Source: a bacterium
GTDB lineage: Bacteria > Latescibacterota > UBA2968 > GCA-2709665
Assembly (NCBI GenBank): GCA_027619145.1
Contig: JAQCGA010000013.1
Coordinates: forward strand, 1 to 18,146
DNA: 18,146 bases
Direction of reading: 5' to 3'
Shown piece after piece: positions 5,825 to 12,916 of this stretch (the first letter of the stretch is position 1; each line of letters begins with the position of its first letter). Position numbers and translations under genes: made by a program. Under the pieces are notes generated by a model. That model ran no database searches and was not told where the DNA came from. It saw only the letters and a list, made by a program, of their open reading frames with translations.

Positions 5825-7408
5825 ATGTTCGACGTACTGATTCGGAACGGCAAAGTGATGGATGGATCGGGCAACCCCTGGTTTTACGGCGACGTCGCCA
5901 TATCAGGAGACCGGATCGCCGCAATCACGTTCCCGGGCCGCATCCCGGAAGAACAGGCAAAAACCGAAATCGACGCCACGGGGAAAGCGGTGTGCCCGGG
6001 GTTCATCGATATCCAGAGCCACTCGATCTTGCCCCTGATGCAGGACGGCCGGTGCATCTCGAAAATCACGCAGGGAATCACAACGGAAATTATGGGCGAA
6101 ACCTGGACCCCGGCCCCGCACGGGGGCAAATGCGCGGACCTGCCGGAGGAATGGGCCGAACGGGCGAAAGAATGGACCCGGTTCGGAGACTGGCTGGATG
6201 CAATGGTGGACTTCGGGGTATCGCCGAACGTGGGATCGTTCTTAGCAGGTGCCACCCTGCGGTCCCTGGCGTGCGGGATGCGCATGGGCGAAGCAACGGC
6301 GGAAGAGCTGGAACACCAGCGACAGATCCTGGCCGAAGCCATGGAAGACGGGGCCTTCGGCGTGGCGTACGCGCTGATCTATCCGCCGGATACGTACGTG
6401 GAAACGGATGAAATCGTGTCGGTATGCGAAGCGATGAGCCGGTACGGCGGGGTGTACATCACACACATGCGGTCCGAAGCCAAGCAACTGCTGGAAGGCC
6501 TGGAAGAGGCGCTGGAGATCGGGCGGCGGGCGAACGTGCCGGTGGAAATCTACCATTTGAAAGCCTCCGGCCGCCCGAACTGGCACAAAATGCCCGCAGT
6601 CATCGCGCGGATCAACGAAGCCCGCGCCCAGGGTCAGGACGTAACCGCAGATATGTACCCGTACGCGGCCAGCGGCACCGGGCTGGCCACCGTGGTACCC
6701 ACCTGGGTGTCCGAAGGCGGACAGTTCTTCGAGCGGCTGCGCGATGCCCAGACCCGGGCGAAAATCCGCGACGAGATGACATCAGGATCACCCTGGCGCG
6801 AACCGGAAACCATCATGCCGATCGGATTTCAAAAAGAAGAAAACGCCGAATATGTGGGCAAACGACTGCCGGAGATCGCCCAGATGCGCAAACAGCACTG
6901 GGTCGATGCGGTGCTGGACCTGCTCGCCTCGGAAGGACAGCGGATCTCGACCATCTACTTCACCATGAGCGAAGACAATTTGAAGCTCCAGTTGCAGCAG
7001 CCGTGGATCAAGATCTCAACGGATGCAGGCGGACACGATCCCGATCAGGCAAAACAGATCGGGCCGGTCCACCCCCGGTCCTACGGAACCTATCCTCGCG
7101 TACTGGGAAAATACGTGCGCGAAGAAAAGGCGATTGCGCTGGAAGATGCGGTGCGGAAAATGACCTCCTCGGTGGCCGACCGACTGGGGCTGCGCAACCG
7201 CGGACGGTTGCAGGCGGGCTGTTTCGCCGACGTGGTGGTCTTCGACCCGGAAACGGTAACCGACCGGGCGACCTTCGAAGATTCGCATCGGTTGTCGAAA
7301 GGCGTACGGGAGGTATTTGTGAACGGGGTGCAGGTGGTGAAAGACGGGGTACACACGAACGCGACCCCGGGGCGATTCGTGAAAGGGCCGGGCACCAGAG
7401 AAAAATAA
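5825..7408 (+). CDS. N-acyl-D-amino-acid deacylase-like amidohydrolase
   Basis: A 527-residue metal-dependent amidohydrolase (amidohydrolase-3/D-aminoacylase type), probably cytoplasmic, hydrolysing an N-acyl or related amide bond. The N-terminal beta-sandwich strand DVLIRNGKVMDGSGNPW is followed by the metal region PGFIDIQSHS (58-67), H214 in YITHMRSE, H244 in EIYHLKASG, D400 in KISTDAGG, the family signature HPRSYGTYPRVLGKYVRE (416-433), and the closing strand GCFADVVVFDP. Oddly, the first His of the usual HxH is Gln64 (QSH), and the Cys of classical D-aminoacylases (GNCG) is replaced by the GETW context with Glu92, so it belongs to a divergent subgroup with unknown substrate. GGAG at 5813-5816 precedes the ATG. 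The enolase-superfamily gene follows after 44 bases with its own AAGGAG, so the two are likely one operon. Confidence 0.88.
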   Translation: MFDVLIRNGKVMDGSGNPWFYGDVAISGDRIAAITFPGRIPEEQAKTEIDATGKAVCPGFIDIQSHSILPLMQDGRCISKITQGITTEIMGETWTPAPHGGKCADLPEEWAERAKEWTRFGDWLDAMVDFGVSPNVGSFLAGATLRSLACGMRMGEATAEELEHQRQILAEAMEDGAFGVAYALIYPPDTYVETDEIVSVCEAMSRYGGVYITHMRSEAKQLLEGLEEALEIGRRANVPVEIYHLKASGRPNWHKMPAVIARINEARAQGQDVTADMYPYAASGTGLATVVPTWVSEGGQFFERLRDAQTRAKIRDEMTSGSPWREPETIMPIGFQKEENAEYVGKRLPEIAQMRKQHWVDAVLDLLASEGQRISTIYFTMSEDNLKLQLQQPWIKISTDAGGHDPDQAKQIGPVHPRSYGTYPRVLGKYVREEKAIALEDAVRKMTSSVADRLGLRNRGRLQAGCFADVVVFDPETVTDRATFEDSHRLSKGVREVFVNGVQVVKDGVHTNATPGRFVKGPGTREK

Positions 7409-7452
7409 AGAAACAGGGAAAGCATTTTCAATCCCACAACAAGGAGCCAGCA

Positions 7453-8613
7453 ATGAGCACACTCCCGGACATCGAAGCACTTGATCGGGCCGCAACCAGG
7501 CCGATTCTCAGGCTGGATGGACTCGATTCACCGGTAATCATTGACTCGATCCGGCTATTGAAAAAAGACCGCGAATACTACGTCCACGCCCGGTCCAGAG
7601 ACGGCGCCGAAGGCCTGGCCTTTACGAACGGACGGGCGCCTTATTACTATCCCATCCTCAACCAGCTGGTCATTCCCTACTTCATCGGGCAGGATGCCCG
7701 AAACCTGGAAGAACACCTGTTCGGCGTGTACCGCTACCAGAGCAACTACAAAGTCCAGGGGCAGGCCCTGTGGTGCCCGGTGGCCTGGGTCGAATTTGCG
7801 CTGCTGGATCTCCTCGGCAGGGCCGCCGGCAGGTCCATCGCCGACCTGATGGGCGGGGCCGTGCGGGACCAGGCGCGCTTCTACGTGGCCAGCGGGCGGC
7901 GGGACAGCACCCCGGAAGAAGAAGTCGAATACCTGCAAAGCCTCGTGGACGAAACCCGCGCCCGGGCCGTCAAATTCCGAATTGGCGGCCGGATGAGCCG
8001 AAACGAAGATGCTGCACCGGGCCGCACGGAAGCCCTCATCGCCCTGTCCCGGAAGACGCTGGGAGATGACATCGACATCCATGCCGACTCGAACAGTTCC
8101 TACGATCCCCCCCAGGCCATCGAAGTAGGACGGATGCTCGAAGACATCCAGGCGGTCTACTTTGAAGAGCCCTGCCCCTTTGACCACCACGAAGACACGA
8201 AACAGGTTGCCGATGCGCTGACCATACCGGTGTCTGGGGGAGAACAGGAGTCCAGCGAACGCCAGTTCCGCTGGATGATTGCCAACCGCGGCGTGGATAT
8301 CGTTCAGCCCGACCTGCACTATTACGGCGGCCTGATCCGTTCGACGCGGGTTGCCCGCATGGCAGCGGTTGCGGGCATGCCCACCACCGTCCACATCTCG
8401 GGCGGCTTCGGGTTTATCTACATGCTCATCTTCGCGTCGTTTACCCCGGACATCGGTCAATATCAGGAATACAAGCGCGGCATCGAAAAGTACAGCGACT
8501 GGTTCCGCCCGGCCCTCGAAATACGCGATGGCACCATGACCGTCCCGCAGGGACCAGGAACGGGCATAACGGACATCCAGGAAATCATAAAGGGTGCCGA
8601 ACAGATCGCCTGA
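7453..8613 (+). CDS. Mandelate racemase/muconate-lactonizing-type enolase-superfamily enzyme
   Basis: A 386-residue enzyme that would abstract a proton alpha to a carboxylate, probably a sugar-acid dehydratase or an amino-acid/dipeptide epimerase-like enzyme. I chose the ATG at 7453 because AAGGAG (7441-7446) lies six bases upstream. The open frame continues upstream only as an overlap with the amidohydrolase. The capping domain spans about 20-135. In the barrel, KFR (K174, R176) holds the place of the KxK motif, the metal ligands are D212 (IHADSNSSY), E238 (YFEEP) and E264 (SGGEQE), and D287 and H314 (TTVHISGG) are candidate acid/base residues. The pattern with H314 resembles acid-sugar dehydratases more than muconate cycloisomerases. 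It is the second gene of a unit with the amidohydrolase, which suggests linked steps on an N-acylated or carboxylated compound. Confidence 0.9.
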   Translation: MSTLPDIEALDRAATRPILRLDGLDSPVIIDSIRLLKKDREYYVHARSRDGAEGLAFTNGRAPYYYPILNQLVIPYFIGQDARNLEEHLFGVYRYQSNYKVQGQALWCPVAWVEFALLDLLGRAAGRSIADLMGGAVRDQARFYVASGRRDSTPEEEVEYLQSLVDETRARAVKFRIGGRMSRNEDAAPGRTEALIALSRKTLGDDIDIHADSNSSYDPPQAIEVGRMLEDIQAVYFEEPCPFDHHEDTKQVADALTIPVSGGEQESSERQFRWMIANRGVDIVQPDLHYYGGLIRSTRVARMAAVAGMPTTVHISGGFGFIYMLIFASFTPDIGQYQEYKRGIEKYSDWFRPALEIRDGTMTVPQGPGTGITDIQEIIKGAEQIA

Positions 8614-8636
8614 GGTCGGACGCGCCGGGAATAATA

Positions 8637-8676
8637 AAAGAAGGGGCCACGAGCAAACTCTCGTAGCCCCTTCTTT
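8637..8676. terminator. Long bidirectional terminator hairpin
   Basis: AAAGAAGGGGC (8637-8647) pairs with GCCCCTTCTTT (8666-8676), and ACGAG (8649-8653) with CTCGT (8660-8664), leaving one mismatch and a CAAACT loop. It lies 23 bases after the enolase stop and can end transcription from that side. Read on the minus strand it follows the tRNA-Ala-like remnant and runs into TTCTTTTATTATT. The CACGAG-AAA-CTCGTA core is the same as in the hairpins at 4062 and 14366. Confidence 0.85.
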
Positions 8677-8677
8677 A

Positions 8678-8747
8678 TGGGGTGGGCGGTATTGGAGTTC
8701 GAACCAGCACCTCTTGTTTGCAAAACAAGAATAAAACCGGCTTACCC
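8678..8747 (-). pseudogene. tRNA-Ala(UGC)-like 3' half (degenerate tRNA remnant)
   Basis: On the minus strand, CTTGT-TTTGCAA-ACAAG forms a perfect anticodon arm with anticodon TGC (alanine). It is followed by AGGTGC, a GTTCGAAC T-loop, and CCGCCCACC-CCA at the 3' end. The sequence upstream of the anticodon arm (GGGTAAGCCGGTTTTATT) does not form a D-arm or a matching acceptor strand, and the T-stem is largely unpaired. It is therefore the decayed 3' half of a tRNA still attached to its terminator, not a working gene. Confidence 0.65.
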
Positions 8748-8934
8748 GAAGTCAATAGATTTTACATTGGGAGAGACATAAAATATGACAGGTTTGTTGC
8801 TCGAAAGTAAAGCCTCTTGAAAATACAATTTGCCATCCCGTTTTTGTGGACATATCTTTTTCCCGAGAGAGAAGATCAACCGACGGGGGAACTCCGGCTT
8901 CAACAGACCAGGATTCAGGAGGGAATGATACAGG
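8748..8934 (+). promoter_or_regulatory. Leader of the heparinase-like gene with a possible promoter
   Basis: TCGAAA (8801-8806) and TACAAT (8824-8829), spaced by 17 bases, match four of six and five of six consensus positions. They lie about 105 bases upstream of the heparinase-like start. GGAGGG at 8918-8923 is the likely ribosome-binding site, although slightly far from the ATG. Nothing else is recognisable in this stretch. Confidence 0.35.
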
Positions 8935-11649
8935 ATGAATGCTTACATCGTTCCGATGGCTCTGCTTTGCATATTGATCATCGGCTCCTGCGCTCCGGCC
9001 CTGGCGCAAAACTGGCCTGTTGCCCATCCACTCACCGACTTTGGAGACAATAAAGAGAACCTGAAAGAACGCCTCCAGCCCATCCAGAACCTGAGCGACC
9101 AGGCCCTGCAGGAACTCTATCGGAAAGGCATGGAGAATTCTCCCCGAGGAGAGTACCAGAACGCCCTCCGGGCGGCGGTGGGCCTGTGGGAAACCACACA
9201 GGACAGCGCATATCGCAGCCTGGCCGTTTCCGCCTGCCAGGCTGCCCTGGGCGATTTTTTCGACGCCAGCGATGAAGGCCTCCTCGCGCGCATCTCCGAG
9301 AGAGGCGGGGCGGACAGGCAAAACACCCTGATGCGCGACGCGTGCCATCACTTCGCCCTGCTCTATCACCTCACAAAAGATCGAGAATACGCCCGCAAAG
9401 CCGCCCTGCTACTTTCCCGCTTCGCGCAAACCGTACCCGAATGGCCGATCTACAATCCACACCACGGTCCTTTCGAAGAACGCAGCCGCTATCCTCAGCG
9501 TGAGATCTCCCGGCACACCCAATGGGACATGGCAGGCGTCTGGGGTGTCTGGATCTACCAGGACCTTCTTCTCAGCATGCCGCTTCTGGAAGCCTACGAT
9601 CTGATCTACGATGCCGGTGTGATGCAGGAGACGGGGCGGCTCGATGCCGTTCAGAACATGCTGGAAAGCCAGGTAGAGCTCCAGTTCGGATATGGTCCGG
9701 TCCTGGGAAACATGGACCCAACCCAGATGCGCGGCATTTTGCCCTTCGCAAAAGCCCTTGGCAGGCCGGACTGGGTGCACACCACCGTCAAATGGATTCA
9801 GGACATCTACAAAACCCAGTTCTATGCGGACGGGTGGTGGCACGAAGGGACCCCCTCGTACCATAAACAGGCCCACCACGGCCTCCAGAGCGTAGCCCGT
9901 ACGCACCTTCAGGGCTATTCGGATCCAGAAGGCTTTACCGGCGGCCTGGACGGTGCCCGCTTTGAAAATCTGGACCTGAACAAAATCCTCGAACGCCCCT
10001 TCCAGCGTGCCGACCATGTCCTCAATGCCGTGCAGCAGCCCAACCGGATCTGCCAGGTGATCCACGACACCAGCTTCCCCCAGCCCGTCTGGTGGACTCC
10101 ACCAATGGAAGAAGCCCACTCTTATCTCTTCGGCTGTGCGGGCCACGCCATCCTGGGCGCAGGAAAAGGAACCGGGAATATGACCCAGGCCTCGCTACAC
10201 TTTGGGGGCACCCACGGCCACGAACACTACGACTGCCTGAACCTCATCCTCTTCGCCAAAGGGAAAGAACTGATCTCAGAAACCCGCTACCGTGCTGGAA
10301 ACGCCGAAAATACCACCCGGGAATGGCACACGATGACCGCCGGACACGTCACCGTCGTCGTAGACGAACAGGATCAAACCGGTCGCGGAAGTCCGCATAC
10401 CCCCAAACGGGAGCCGCAGCCCGAAGACGCCGTTCCGGGTATTCCAGACTGGCGCTGGCGCTGGAGCGGGCATGGGAATGTGATGAACGACGGAAAACTC
10501 CGACTGTTCAATACGGACTTCGACAGGGTCCAGGTCGTGGAAGCCGACGGAGAGCGCTCCTACGGTTCCCTGGTGAACCTGGGCCGATACCGCCGCACAA
10601 TCGCCCTTGTCAAAATCAACGCCACGGACATCTACGTCGTGGACATCTTCCGCGTCAAAGGGGGAACAACCCACGACTACATGCTCCATGCCAACCTGGA
10701 CTTCCCCCACACAGCCACCTTATCCCTTCCCCTTGAAAACAACATCGAAGGAACTCTCCACAAATACATCAGCAACCTGAAAAGCACAACCACCCACCAG
10801 GACTGGACCGTTACCTTCAGCCTCGAAGACGGCTCCGCCGCACTGAAAACCTTTTTCCTGCCGCAGGAAGGCACCGAAATCATCTGCGGAGACGCCCCCG
10901 CCATGCGCCGGACCGGCACGGCGCCTTTTCTTGCCGTGCGCCAGTCGGACGGCGAGAGCATCTTCGTGGCCGTCCACCACCCTTATACCGTCGCGCCCCT
11001 GGTCCACAGCGTCGAATGGGTTCCTCTCGATCCCCCCGACAACGGCACCGTAGCCATCCGCGTCCATCTGCCCGATCGAACCGACACCATCCTCTCCACT
11101 GCAGACGACGCTCCCGGAACACTCAGAAAAACCTCCGACGGCGTAATTGAAATGCGCGGCCGGTTCGCCCACATTGCAGAGGGCACCGAAAAATGGACCT
11201 ACCTGATCGGCGGCGACCGGCTCAAAACCGGAGAAACCGAACTCAACGGAAAGATCTCCCACACTGGCCTGATCTACAAAACCGAGCGCATCGAAACAGG
11301 CGACACTTCCGACGCTTTCCTCACCCGGACCGGTTTGCCCGCCGACGGATCGCTTGACGGAAGAACACTGATGCTCGACCTTGGCGGACTTCTTGTCCAG
11401 AGCTTTCAAATTAAAAACGTACAAACAAAAAACGGCCAGACCCGGATTGCTTCAAGCGACGAACCCGGAATGACCGTTCATCCCAACCTCACCAAACTGG
11501 AATACTTTCCCAACTGGGGCATCCAAGGTCAGCCCCAATTCACCATTGCCGGCTCGGCACTGCTTCGCGCGGATGCACCAGGACAATGGCGGCTTACAGC
11601 TTCGGGCAATATCTCCGCAACCGCAGGAGGCAAACCAGTTCCCAAATAG
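8935..11649 (+). CDS. Secreted heparinase II/III-like (alginate-lyase-type) protein
   Basis: A 904-residue exported protein probably acting on a uronate-containing polysaccharide by beta-elimination. The N-terminal hydrophobic signal, about residues 5-24, contains both a lipobox-like IIGSC (Cys19) and an ALAQ signal-peptidase-I-like site, so either a lipoprotein or a soluble periplasmic/secreted form is possible. An alpha/alpha-toroid domain spans roughly 35-370, with candidate catalytic Y309 in PSYHKQAHHG. The beta-sandwich heparinase II/III-like domain follows, with the signature GGTHGHEHYDCLNL (H427, H429, H431) and ELISETRYRAGN. The last 250 residues are beta-rich. The ATG at 8935 follows GGAGGG by about 11 bases; an ATG at 8925 is too close to that site. 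It stands alone, bounded by the tRNA-Ala remnant upstream and a PIN-toxin remnant only about 60 bases downstream. The exact substrate and lyase activity are inferred. Confidence 0.87.
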   Translation: MNAYIVPMALLCILIIGSCAPALAQNWPVAHPLTDFGDNKENLKERLQPIQNLSDQALQELYRKGMENSPRGEYQNALRAAVGLWETTQDSAYRSLAVSACQAALGDFFDASDEGLLARISERGGADRQNTLMRDACHHFALLYHLTKDREYARKAALLLSRFAQTVPEWPIYNPHHGPFEERSRYPQREISRHTQWDMAGVWGVWIYQDLLLSMPLLEAYDLIYDAGVMQETGRLDAVQNMLESQVELQFGYGPVLGNMDPTQMRGILPFAKALGRPDWVHTTVKWIQDIYKTQFYADGWWHEGTPSYHKQAHHGLQSVARTHLQGYSDPEGFTGGLDGARFENLDLNKILERPFQRADHVLNAVQQPNRICQVIHDTSFPQPVWWTPPMEEAHSYLFGCAGHAILGAGKGTGNMTQASLHFGGTHGHEHYDCLNLILFAKGKELISETRYRAGNAENTTREWHTMTAGHVTVVVDEQDQTGRGSPHTPKREPQPEDAVPGIPDWRWRWSGHGNVMNDGKLRLFNTDFDRVQVVEADGERSYGSLVNLGRYRRTIALVKINATDIYVVDIFRVKGGTTHDYMLHANLDFPHTATLSLPLENNIEGTLHKYISNLKSTTTHQDWTVTFSLEDGSAALKTFFLPQEGTEIICGDAPAMRRTGTAPFLAVRQSDGESIFVAVHHPYTVAPLVHSVEWVPLDPPDNGTVAIRVHLPDRTDTILSTADDAPGTLRKTSDGVIEMRGRFAHIAEGTEKWTYLIGGDRLKTGETELNGKISHTGLIYKTERIETGDTSDAFLTRTGLPADGSLDGRTLMLDLGGLLVQSFQIKNVQTKNGQTRIASSDEPGMTVHPNLTKLEYFPNWGIQGQPQFTIAGSALLRADAPGQWRLTASGNISATAGGKPVPK

Positions 11650-11708
11650 AACACCGTTCCATATTTGCAACTAGGATGCGACCAAAACCTATGCTTCCCC
11701 TGCGTCAT

Positions 11709-11832
11709 ACGCATTCGGCTCAAATAGATGACATGCCCCGCTTCAGGGTTGAGTGAGCTCTATGACACGTTTGCTGCCTGTTTCATCAACATAACGTTTC
11801 ACAATGCCACTACTATCAAAAAAGCACACCAC
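11709..11832 (-). pseudogene. Frameshifted and truncated PIN-domain (VapC-like) toxin remnant
   Basis: Starting at GTG 11832, one base past the antitoxin stop, the minus strand encodes VVCFFDSSGIVKRYVDETGS and then KRVIELTQP before a TGA at 11745-11743. This is the beginning of a PIN-domain toxin, with the first conserved Asp (D6 in FFDSS). In the next frame, starting at 11747, the sequence goes on as PEAGHVIYLSRM, the usual continuation, so one extra C in a CCC run explains the break. The match then ends near 11709, and the rest of the domain, with its other acidic residues, is missing where the heparinase-like gene's 3' flank begins. The toxin is dead. Confidence 0.75.
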
Positions 11833-11833
11833 G

Positions 11834-12109
11834 TTATTGGCGATCCTCAATAATCAGCTCAGATGCAGTCTTTCCCTTGCCTTTGAGCTGAACGGGTTTG
11901 CGATTCTGATAGGGCGTCAGGTCGGTAACCGGCGGCGTGATCTTTTTTACCAACCCCTTTTCAAGCAATTTACGTTCTAATTCTGTTTCCTTTGACTGTG
12001 AAGAAGTACTCTTTAATAAATGGTCCAGCGCCTCACGCAACGCCCGCTGATCACCCGGCGACAGCGCTTTGACCTCCTCCAGAATTTCCTCAAGAACTAC
12101 ACTTGCCAT
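11834..12109 (-). CDS. Putative antitoxin of a PIN-domain toxin pair (91 aa)
   Basis: The protein has an acidic, helical N-terminal region (VVLEEILEEVKALSPGDQRA, residues 4-23), a charged middle, and a C-terminal tail GKTASELIIEDR typical of small proteins encoded just before PIN toxins. I do not recognise a classical DNA-binding fold with certainty. The ATG at 12109 follows AAGGA by about nine bases. The stop is one base before the start of the broken toxin, the usual tight antitoxin-toxin spacing. With the toxin inactivated it is an orphan antitoxin and may be decaying, although its own frame is intact. It lies downstream of brnA on the same strand and may be read from the same transcript. 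Confidence 0.65.
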   Translation of the reverse strand: MASVVLEEILEEVKALSPGDQRALREALDHLLKSTSSQSKETELERKLLEKGLVKKITPPVTDLTPYQNRKPVQLKGKGKTASELIIEDRQ

Positions 12110-12169
12110 AGCAATTATTCCTTTTCTTTTTATCTGTCGTTATCCCAATGATGAGCAATAAATCATTCT

Positions 12170-12427
12170 TCATTCTACAGAATGGAGTTCCTCCCGAATC
12201 ACCCTGCGCAAGGTCCGCTCCAGTGTACTATCCAGGGTTGAGACATACTCGCGCAGAGCCTCGTTGATCAATGTTTGGTAATTCCCGCCTCCCGCCTCGT
12301 GCACTTTTTCCCGAAACCAGTTCAGAACATCGGTATCTACCCGAATCGTAATTCGCGTCTTATTCTGTTGGGACTTTACCAATGCCCCCTGCTCAGCTTC
12401 TTCAAAGTCATATTCTCTTTTGCTCAT
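12170..12427 (-). CDS. brnA: BrnA antitoxin
   Basis: An 85-residue antitoxin that would bind and neutralise BrnT and autoregulate the operon as a ribbon-helix-helix protein. The signature is TRITIRVDTDVLNWFREK (about 24-41), followed by GGGNYQTLINEALREYV, which is characteristic of BrnA. I chose the ATG at 12427, which opens MSKREYDF and lies inside the end of brnT (20-base overlap), giving translational coupling. The upstream 29 codons of the open frame belong to brnT in another frame. The toxin-first gene order is the normal one for brnTA. Confidence 0.92.
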   Translation of the reverse strand: MSKREYDFEEAEQGALVKSQQNKTRITIRVDTDVLNWFREKVHEAGGGNYQTLINEALREYVSTLDSTLERTLRRVIREELHSVE

Positions 12428-12683
12428 AAACCTTTCTCTCCCTTCGAGTCGATCTTCGGGCCGATATGATGCGGATGCTGTCGCCTCTGTGCGTATAGGC
12501 AACCACGACCACACGGTTAAGAAAATCCCTTCCGAGGGTCACAAACCGCTGCTCACCTTCGATCACATCTTCCCTCAACGTCAACCCCCATTCATCTTCA
12601 AACACTCCAATTGCATCCGCAAAATCGATTTTGTGTTTTTGGAGGTTGGACGCCGCCTTTTGAGGATCCCACTGGTAGTTCAT
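12408..12683 (-). CDS. brnT: BrnT toxin (RelE-like ribonuclease)
   Basis: A 91-residue toxin of the BrnT (DUF497) family, which cleaves RNA and arrests growth when BrnA is lost. Visible signatures are YQWDPQKAASNLQKHKIDFADA at the N-terminus, EGEQRFVTLG in the centre, and the C-terminal RGDSIRIISARRSTRRERKVYE with the conserved SAR and basic residues. All appear intact. I chose the ATG at 12683 because the protein family begins there and the upstream in-frame ATG at 12710 would lie inside the promoter. The start is only five bases past the -10 element, so the mRNA may be leaderless. It overlaps brnA by 20 bases. Confidence 0.92.
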   Translation of the reverse strand: MNYQWDPQKAASNLQKHKIDFADAIGVFEDEWGLTLREDVIEGEQRFVTLGRDFLNRVVVVAYTHRGDSIRIISARRSTRRERKVYEQKRI

Positions 12684-12688
12684 GATAA

Positions 12689-12717
12689 AATGTATGCACA
12701 AAGTGTGCACAAGTCAA
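12689..12717 (-). promoter_or_regulatory. brnTA promoter with a palindromic operator in the spacer
   Basis: On the minus strand, TTGACT (12717-12712) and TACATT (12694-12689) are spaced by exactly 17 bases. The spacer contains the perfect palindrome TGCACA-CTT-TGTGCA (12709-12695), ideally placed for repression by a BrnA or BrnT-BrnA complex. Confidence 0.75.
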
Positions 12718-12766
12718 GCATGGTTGAACGGACAACAATAAATCCATATAGATATCCAAATTACCT

Positions 12767-12886
12767 GTCACCATAGAAAAAGGGCCACAGCATAATTGCT
12801 GTAACCCCTTCATTTTATGGTGGGCGATACTGGATTCGAACCGGTGACCTCCTGCTTGTAAGGCAGGCGCTCTAACCAACTGAGTT
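12767..12886. repeat. Direct repeat, copy 2 (tRNA-Val 3' region plus terminator)
   Basis: Matches 5296-5418 almost base for base, from TGTCACCATAG through the hairpin, the CCA end and the anticodon arm to the D-arm. Identity is then lost. The polarity, with a shared 3' tRNA part and an unrelated 5' end, is that of an attachment-site remnant. Confidence 0.9.
12777..12810 (-). terminator. Terminator of the tRNA-Val pseudogene
   Basis: The same ACAGCA-ATTA-TGCTGT hairpin as at 5307-5341, ending in five T residues on the minus strand (12781-12777). With the tRNA damaged, it now probably ends transcription of the alpha-hydroxy-acid dehydrogenase gene upstream. Confidence 0.82.
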
Positions 12887-12893
12887 CATTCCC
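12818..12893 (-). pseudogene. tRNA-Val(UAC) pseudogene, 5' side replaced
   Basis: The anticodon arm, T-loop and CCA match the intact copies. The 5' acceptor strand reads GGGAATG instead of GGGCGAT, so only three of seven acceptor pairs form. One D-stem pair and one T-stem pair are also broken. The break lies 24 bases after the dehydrogenase gene stop. It is unlikely to be charged or even processed. Confidence 0.85.
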
Positions 12894-12916
12894 AAATTCC
12901 AATGGTGAAAACGAAA

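Noticed and set aside
7555..8460. 301-codon minus-strand frame opposite the enolase-superfamily gene
   Set aside because: It shows Val/Gly/Asp-rich shadow composition. The opposite strand has all the metal ligands and a good ribosome-binding site.
8935..11649. True heparinase or chondroitinase activity
   Set aside because: The fold signature is clear, but the substrate cannot be decided from sequence, so only a heparinase II/III-like call is made.
12598..12879. Minus-strand frame starting MVRAPALQAGGHRFESS
   Set aside because: It is a translation of the tRNA pseudogene, its terminator and part of brnT in the wrong frame. A similar frame at 14294-14632 has the same origin.
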